A stretch of 64,000 nt of DNA. Origin: Calliopsis andreniformis. Lineage: Eukaryota > Arthropoda > Insecta > Hymenoptera > Andrenidae. Positions 43,801 to 52,800 of the stretch are shown piece after piece. Position numbers and translations under genes: made by a program. The notes beneath the pieces are model-generated. The model ran no database searches and was not told the origin of the DNA. It saw only the letters and a program-made list of their open reading frames with translations. The first letter of the stretch is position 1. The number at the start of each line of letters is the position of its first letter. Location: contig NC_135071.1 of the NCBI RefSeq assembly GCF_051401765.1, positions 12,812,961-12,876,960 on the forward strand. Reading direction: 5' to 3'.

Positions 43801-46800
43801 AGGGTGTTTCAGAAATACGTATCAATATTTCAGTTGCTTCCAACGAGAGATCAATGAAGACCACATCAGAGTACAAATTTATGTCTCTCTCTCTTTTCGT
43901 CACCTGTCTGACGTATGCTCATTACGCTCAAAGGAACATAAAACAGATGAAGCTATATATATTCTATATACTCCATCCTTCCATCTTGGCTTCAATATGC
44001 AGTTCCCATAGTCTTATACATACATGAAAAAAAACACAGCCATGGAGATCAGAAGAAACCATGTAAAGCTGCGATATTTTAAAATATCTAGATACCTTTA
44101 ATTATCTGGAGACATTTGAAACGCTTTGTAGGTCATCGTTGCGCTCAGGCGAAAGATAAAGTCCTACTAGGATAAAACATCCTGCACCACATAAATCTGT
44201 CTACCATCGTTTCTTATCCTCGACCAAAGAAGAAGCTATGACTATGTACTTCCAATAATGAATAAAAATTCAACGATTTACGGAGTCAAGTTTCTCGAAA
44301 GTCGCGCTTAGGAGAATAGCAGCGAAGGAGCAACGGAAAGAGGTGAAACGAAAGTGATGATGGGAAAGAGAGAGAATGTGCAAGTTGCAGTTGGCACATA
44401 AAAATAGTAGCCTCGGCTGGGTTTTGCCAATTTAAGAAACCGTTTCGCTCAATCCCATTTCTGGAGCTCTCGGCGAGGCTACAGAACGCCCCATTCGAAC
44501 GATCTGTCGTTACACTTCTCTTCCTCTCTATCTCACCCTCAGATACAAAAGGGATATGTCGTTTAGACCAACTTCCTGGTTATTACGACCCCTCGTGTTG
44601 ATGCTACTGGCACACTCGCGTCTTCGAAAATGCCATCTACTTAGTGATTGTATCATTTACAAGATTATCTTTCTAATTACTTTTAGAAAACCAATTCAAC
44701 TTAAACGATTAAATTAAAATTTTATTTCAGGGGAGAAGCTAAGATTCTTTATTTAAGATGTTCTCTGTTATATCTTGTATTTGGTCTTCTCATTTGCGTG
44801 AAAATAAATATTGAAATATACAAAATGAAAGAAAGAGTTCATAATCTTTGGAGTAGATAATATTCGCCAAATGAAGCAGAAAAGTTCTAATAAACGAGGA
44901 TCAAAGGATTAATATTTTCAAAGTTATAAACAGATTCTGTTTAACAGAAAGGATTAAATAGAAACAAGAAATTGTTTATAACTTTGAAAATATAAACCTT
45001 TTGATTCGTGTTTATTAAAACTTTTCAGCTCCATTTGGCGAATATTACCCTTTTCTCTTTTCGCCCTATATTCTCTGATATTCAACATCTTTTTCAATGG
45101 CACAATTAAGGAAACATAGTACACGATACATTTTATATATTGCTTTGAAACTTTCAAATATTCAAACTTAAAAATAAGCGTGTAAGCATGTTTAGAGTTT
45201 CAAATGCATATAAAGTTCAGTTACTCCTTTTATGAAGTGGAATAAACTGGTCTTACCCCTCAGTGCATCTGCTGTTGTTGCCAGCAGGCCTTGCAGACTT
45301 CTGCTGTGGTGGTGAATCAAGTCATGAAAATCAGCTCTGGCTTGACGTATCAGCAGGTCCTCAGTTGCATAGTCGCAGCACAAGCCATTACACATTGCTG
45401 AAATCAAATGAATACCTTCAATATCTATTCATATTTCAAGTGTGAATATCTGTACTGTAGTTGCAAATCGTAAGGCAAAATGATTCAAGTCACATATTTT
45501 TGTTTAAAAGGTGAACTTATTTTATGGATTGTGTCTTCTTGAATCATCATTTTTAAGTAAAAAAGTTCTTTCAATGGCTTTTCTTATTTCTCAAAATATA
45601 AATTGTAGATTCTAGATCCTAATTAGACCTTTAATTCGAATTTTTTTGAAAATGTAACATATTTCGTTTTGCCTTAAAATCACAGATATAATTATTTCCC
45701 TCAGAAATAATTAGTAGAAACAAAGTATATTTAGAAGACTGCTATATATTTTCAAGCATGCTCTGTGTTGATATCACTATCAAAACACGTAAAACGTATT
45801 TTCGCGATTGTACAGTTTCGCTCCAACATTTCCTGAGAATATAGTTCACGTTTCGTTTATCGGGAAGAAAATTGACCATTCCCTTCACGGATTTCATCTC
45901 TTGAATTTCGCCTGTGTTGCCCCTTTTATAGCTAAAGTTTTCCTGGGGAATTCTTCATACAGCGTACTACCACACGTCATTCTCGAAATGCATTTTCTAG
46001 AAAATGTGTCTCGTAAAATTTGTTTTAACCAAAATATGCATTACAATATTCAACCACACAATTTTTAAAAATGTTACGTTAAAAACACTTATTAGAAAAG
46101 AGTTGGCTGACAAAATTTTAATTCCTGGGTCTAAAGAGACCCGTCGATGGCTCTGCAAGTGCTAATCGATCGGAGAAAGTATGAGAAACGATTTCAATAA
46201 TCGTTCGACGAACCTTTCGATAGCCCAATTCGCCGTGACACGAGAACGTGACGAAGACGTCTCGCGTCCCGTCGCCTCGTACAATTACGCTACGACGAGG
46301 ATTGCTCGATAAAATACGATAGACTCGCATCTATGTCGCAGGGGTCATGGACGTGCAAATGGAACGGGGCTAACGGGACCCTCAAGAGGTCCTGGCTCGT
46401 TTCAATAGGTCCTTTTAGCCTCATTCTACTTTTCACCCACCCCTTCCTAACCGACCCGTTCGTCCTTACTGCGAATGTACGTGCGCCCCAATTTTCCAAA
46501 CGTATTGCACCCGTCCAAGCATAATTCGACCAAACGCTGCTGCTCGAAAATTTGGAGCGCGTTGTGATGTCAGAGCATGCGAAGTTTTGCTTACCTAAAT
46601 GAGTGAATGTATTCAGGGAAATAATAATCTACTGTTAATTACGCTGATAACAATGTATGTTATTATAGTCAGGAACGCTATGAAAACTGTTGTCCAGTGA
46701 TGCCATGAGGTAGAGGGGGAACTTCTTGAACTAGATGGGGATTCTTATATGGAGAAGGCAGGGGTGTGGAAGTGACGTTTGAAATGACATTAGGTGCAAG

Positions 46801-49800
46801 TTGTAGCACAAGTCTAGCATTGAAGAACCCTAATAGACTTTGTCATCGTAGGCCTTTGTCTCAGAGATATTTCTATTCGAAACTTTATTCGCTGGTTTGG
46901 AATCCTCATCGATGGACTACAATTTTCTTTCATTATAAATAAATGTTTGTATTATCAGACAAGCTTTTTTTTATCTTATATGTTAATGTAAATTTGAAAT
47001 TGTATCTACAATCAGTATGTGTTAAGAGCATATAAATTACTAGGAGGAAACGTAACTTTACATAAAAATATCGCGAGAATGAAGACCCACCATGACAAAA
47101 CCCATTAGGAGTTTTCAATATTAGACTTGTAATATAATTTGTGCCTAGTGTCATTTCAAAAATGATTTCCACATCTGTGCCTTACACTTGTCAGTAATCA
47201 CTGGTTGATGAGGCAATCCCCACCCCATTCGAAAAGTTCCCTTTCTACCTCGTGATGTCACTGGACAGCAGGTTTGGTACCATCCCTGATTACAGTGGAA
47301 TCTCGATCACCCAAACCTTGTTTATACGAATTCCTTACTACATACTTTTTAATCAGAAGATACAGTACAGTCTGTTTACAGTTTTAATCAGTACATATTC
47401 TTTAATCAGAAATTCAATGAGAATCTCATAAAAATATCGTGAGCCATCGTTCAAATTCTTTTGGCCCACACGTGAGTCAGAAAACAGGGAACGAATTTTT
47501 AATACAATTAGTTTTAAATTCACAATTATAACGTAGGTAATAAATTCATAACTAGACACTCATTGTATGTTGAGCTAAATTGCAAAAATATTTGTGTCAA
47601 TAAAATAAGTAGGTTACAGAAATCGTAAACAAGATTAAATGATGCAACAGCGTGAATAACTGTATACAGCGTCCTCGCTTTATCAGACAATTACATTTAC
47701 CAAACGTAGTGATAAAAAAGAATTCATCGACGACGCGCGGATATAAATTGCCTCATGCGTCAAGATGCGACAGCTTCTTATGCAATTTCATTTAATTCCA
47801 CTTGGTATCGCTCAACGAACGTCACACAGCGGAAATTGGAAAACTGAACTATCGTTCGTTAAAAGAATTCGCAATATTCGAACTGTCGTCGCAGATTATC
47901 TAGCAATAATTTATTACAATTATCAGCGAACACGAAGATTCTCTATTAACATCTACAGACTTCAGAGCAAGAAACGATTTACATTTACAAAGAAACATAT
48001 AAAAAGCGTTGTTCATAAAACAGTGAATCAAAAACAGTGATCAACATTTAAAAAATCAATGATTATTTCTCTTCCTGCTTCTGTGCAGCGTTAAATCGAG
48101 AAAGGTGGGTGGATTTAAAAACATACAGCAGACGAAGAAGAGTATTATTCACCCTGACTGACGAATCATTGGTAAACAAAATGTAACTGATAAATTTGTG
48201 AATGTATCTGAGTATCGAACAATGGGCCAGCGGCGATGAATCACGAAAAATCGTGGCGAAAAACAGTGAGGTGGTTTTTCTTGGTACCTGGCCGTTCTGT
48301 GTGGCGCTACCTAAGCTCGGTCAAGGTACTCCTAATGACGAATACAAAAAGGCCAAGGAGGGGAAAAAGGGAAGGACACCGGAACGGTGTGTTTCGTGAC
48401 AGAATACTTTACGATTCTACACCGGTTTTATTGGAATGCTCTTCTCGACTTCGAGAAAACGAACACCCAATGAAACCAAATGCCCACTCGAGTCCAGAAA
48501 TTTCACGCAGCTTCGACGAATGACACTGGATGCGTCGTGGACAAGGTTTTGCCAGTTTTTAATTGTGTTCAAAATAGAATAAAAGAGTCTGTTGTTTGGT
48601 TTGGTTAAGTACCTTCAGTTATTGGTCATTTATCCCATTAGGCCCAATGCACACGAGCGATATTGTGACACACGATCTCGTTGCGATCATACGACTGTCT
48701 TCGTTGTTTGTAATTGGGAAAATAAAGAAAAACATATGAGCGCAACGAAATAGTGTATTAAAATAACGTTCGTGTGCATTGGCCCTTAATATTTGCTACT
48801 TTCATGACTAGTTTTTTGAAATCCTGAGATTAAGCCATTTGTCAATTAAAATAGTTCATAAATCTACCGAAAGATGCAAATTTATAGTGTTATCTAGTAT
48901 TCTATAGTATTCTATACCTATCCATTTTAATAAAACTGTAAATCTATTTTTCTTTTGTTACATAGGTATTTGAAACACATACATTCCGATATGTTAAAAC
49001 AATTAATTCATATTCCCAAGGTTACCTTTCCATTTCCCCACAATTAGTTTGTTTCTACTCTAAGTATGTCAGAAGTTTTGTCGATAAATGAAATTTCTGT
49101 CTCTAAATAGTATCTTTACAGTATGCAGATAATACCTAGTATAAATCAAGAAACACTTCAGCTGTGTCACTAGCTTATTAATCAATTATGAATATGTATT
49201 AATCATAATAGATATCACTTTGAGCACTATTTACTCTTGAAATCATTTAAAGAATTTCTCAGTATGTATTTGTATTTGGATCCATATGCTCTAATAGCTT
49301 TTTACTAAGCGTTTAATGCTCTTTTCAATTGAAGGGTCAAATTTTACATATTATAATTGAAAAGCTCAAGGTTTAAAAAAAGAAAAAAAAAATGTTCTGG
49401 ATAAAAAAGCACATTATAGCACTGTGTGTATAACTTTACACGTTTTTTCATATAACAAACAATTTTCAAGCAGTTTGGGTGGCACATATTGGTGACTCAC
49501 CCTATATATTATATACATATACATGTACACTATCGTGCATAAGTATTTGAACACTTTCACATAATTGAAATATGTAAAATACTCCAAATAAAATTCTACA
49601 ATACAGTTATAGCTAAAGATATCATTTCAGATGATTATATAAAGTTCACAAATACCTACGAGAATAAAGTTTAATATCAGTTAATACAAATAATAATATA
49701 AATAAAAGTATTTTATGCATTCCCAATAATGTGGATGGATCGAAATACTTATGCACGCTAGTGCACAGGTATCGATCTCTTTAATTTTAATGTTGCAAGG

Positions 49801-52800
49801 ATAAAAATCCTTGTACCTGCGCGACGAGTTTCTTTCTGAATTATTCGAAACGGCGGAGGCAGGCGCCACGAATAGGAATAGAAAAAGAGGAAAGGGAGGA
49901 ATAAAAGGGACCGACCGACGCGATGGTGAGAATGCTCGAAAGAACGGTTTACGATGCGTCAGGGTGTGGTGAGGTTCATCGCGGTTCAGGCTTCGAAACG
50001 ACTCGGTTCTCACGGCAAATCCTGCACGCCTTCTCCGTTCTGTTCTTATCACACATCCATGCATAAAGAACAGAATTACCTTCAACTTTAAATGGAAAGG
50101 GAATCGATTTTTATAATTGGAGTAGGTACAGAGGATAATAAACTACAGATTATCTCTAATTAGCAAAGCATAATCTGCGACATGATGTAGACCTGGAACA
50201 GTTAGAAACTGGACGAGTTTGAATAATAAAATTTAATGGACTGAAGATCTGTATCCACGAGAAATAGCAGAAAAAAAAGGAGGAATTAATTTGCTTCTTA
50301 ATTAATTGCAATATTTCGATGGAGATGAGATCTGTTTCAAAGAGCTCTCTAAGCGGATTAAAACAATTTGTAGAAATCTCCATTGTCACTGGCAATTCCA
50401 GATTAACACGAAACAAAGCCATTTACATGAAATTTCCAAGGTAGAAGCAATTGATAAATCGCAACGATTAAATTAATTAGATTGCACGTGCATTTCCTTC
50501 CCGATACGAGCAGGAATTGAATCAAAATTTCATCCATTCGAATTTTTATTTACACGACACCTTCTGCAACATTTTTGCAGTTACGTAGAGAAAGTATGCA
50601 CCTTTATTTCGTCACAAGTCAAAAGAAACTAAAAACTGAGAGCGCTGAATAAAGTCTAAATAAAACTCTCTCGAAGCAAACGCGTGTGCAATTAAAAACA
50701 AAGGATCAAAGTTATTTGTTGAGTTATTTATCGCTCTAAATTAAGAACATTAACATCATTGTATGTCCAATTGGACAACCCGCGATTATCTCTCCCCATT
50801 TTCTCCGTTAGGTGTGATGTACGGCACTTGACGCAGGGAAGTGCATAAAACCGGAAGCTACATCAGCGACCCTTCGCCCTCGATTCGACGAGTGGTTACA
50901 GTCGTGTAAAGTGGGTTAGAATACGATCGTTCAAAGAGAGTAAAAGGGCTGTTCGTTCATTCAGCCTCCGTTAACAGCGAACCAGAAATCGGCACACGAT
51001 CGGTTTCGCGGATAATAGCATTCACGACGGTCCCCGCGACCTTCCAGACGATAAAATCTAGTTGCGACACGCGAACTTCGTTTGTACACAAGGTGTCATT
51101 GACCCTAGTTGAAAAGGAGGCGATTCTAGGCGAAAAACTAGGACGAACGTTCAGAAATAAAGAGCCTCAGTTTTCCCTCTTGAGGGAAAATTTTCTAAAA
51201 AGAATCATTTACACTTTCGTTGCCTCGCTGCAGAGTGATCTCAATTTTCGATAACCCTAATTTTTTATTAGGAGTATATTTATGGTATACTGCCTAATTA
51301 TGGAGAAAGGCAGTAATTAGAGAAAAACGTGAAATTTAGTGTTTTGCATCTTTGGATAGTTTTAAATATCTTGTGTCTTGTTGGGTTGAAAATAGCAGTA
51401 ATATATTTTTAGTAGACACTGCTTTTGCTCCATAGTTAGACAGTATAGTGTTTTCCAACTGTATCTGTGTTTGTAAGGCAAAATGACCTAAATTACATGT
51501 TTCTGGTTTGGAGATATTGATGTTTAAAGTTTTCGACCTTTTGTATCCTTACTTTTTAAATGGACAAGTTCTTTGAGTGCTCTTTCTTCTTATCAAAAAT
51601 GTAAATCCTATATCCTGTAGGTCTCAATTGAAGTCCTCAATTCAAATCTTTTTAAAATGTGACATAGATCGTTTTATCTAACAACCACACATATAGTAGC
51701 TACAATTTTTGATATATGTCATGGAGAAATAAACAAATTAATAGCTATTATTTATTAGCACATTGTGAGATACATTTCCTGATTCTCTAAATTTTTGAAC
51801 CCTGAAGAACAATTTGGTGAAATGTATTGAAGTCTACGTAATTAGTACAGTCATGAAACTTCGAGCGAAATACATAATTACAGGGGTGAACGATAATCGT
51901 TAACTCACAGGTCAAGAGGTCTATCAATCGACTAATTTCTTCATAAATCTGCCATCTTTATCGTCTTGAAACGTTCTAAATATTTACTTTGTAAACATAC
52001 ATTTTTTAAATGTTTAGTACTTTAAACTTGACTCTGCTTCATCATTATCTACAGAAATAAAATTCTATTATTTCTCAATAAACACTATTTTATTTTAATT
52101 TCACTGCAGACGTTTAATTTATTGTATTCTAAATATACCTTTTCTTAAGGATTAAAAAATTGCCAAATGTTGCGATGGAATTGAAACCGAACCAACAGAC
52201 AATAGCAATGCAACACGATGGTATGATTAAAGTTGGCAGAGTTCTCAATTATAATTAGATAGTTAAGCTGTATCATGATTGTTCAGCACGAATTATTTAA
52301 ATTTTTAGCAATACGTTCATCTGCATTGCCGATCAACGAAGTTAATTGATCCGGCAGCGTAACTTTACACAGGCAATTAGTCAATTAGTACGCGGCACAA
52401 CGTAGAATCCTCAATTGATGGTAGATTCTCACTAACAATACTAGTTAACAACGTGGAAAATTCTACGAGAGTATCGACCGAATTTCAAGTTATCCCATAA
52501 ATATTCATTGCGTAATCACCTTTAGAGAAAACTGCTACCGCGATAAAGCTTTTATAGGAGTTTTTATATTTGTGTTACTACCAATGCTATTGCCAATTCT
52601 CTGGCGAAAATCGTTTTATTGCGAACAACAGTTTTCTATTGAATCACCCTTCTGTGAGATGCCCATGAATAACATAACATTTTTAGAACTGTTAGCATAA
52701 ACAAAATAATGAAACTCAAACTAATTGAACTTTGTATGCAGATACCTGTATTTTTGCACAGAATGACTACTCAATATTCTGAAAGATCGGAAATATGGAT

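Larger units (their letters stand above)
16838..45256 (-). other. dally: dally intron 2 (28.4 kb)
   Basis: Bounded by the exon 2 donor GTAAGA and the exon 3 acceptor TTGCAG. It contains many fold-back and MITE-like elements, two tandem A/T repeats (28404-28465, 41060-41220), and several GC/CpG-rich patches (about 18850-19560, 24190-24660, 26210-26780, 31280-31800, 35380-35720, 40190-40720, 42800-43440). No open frame in it matches a known family. Confidence 0.8.
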
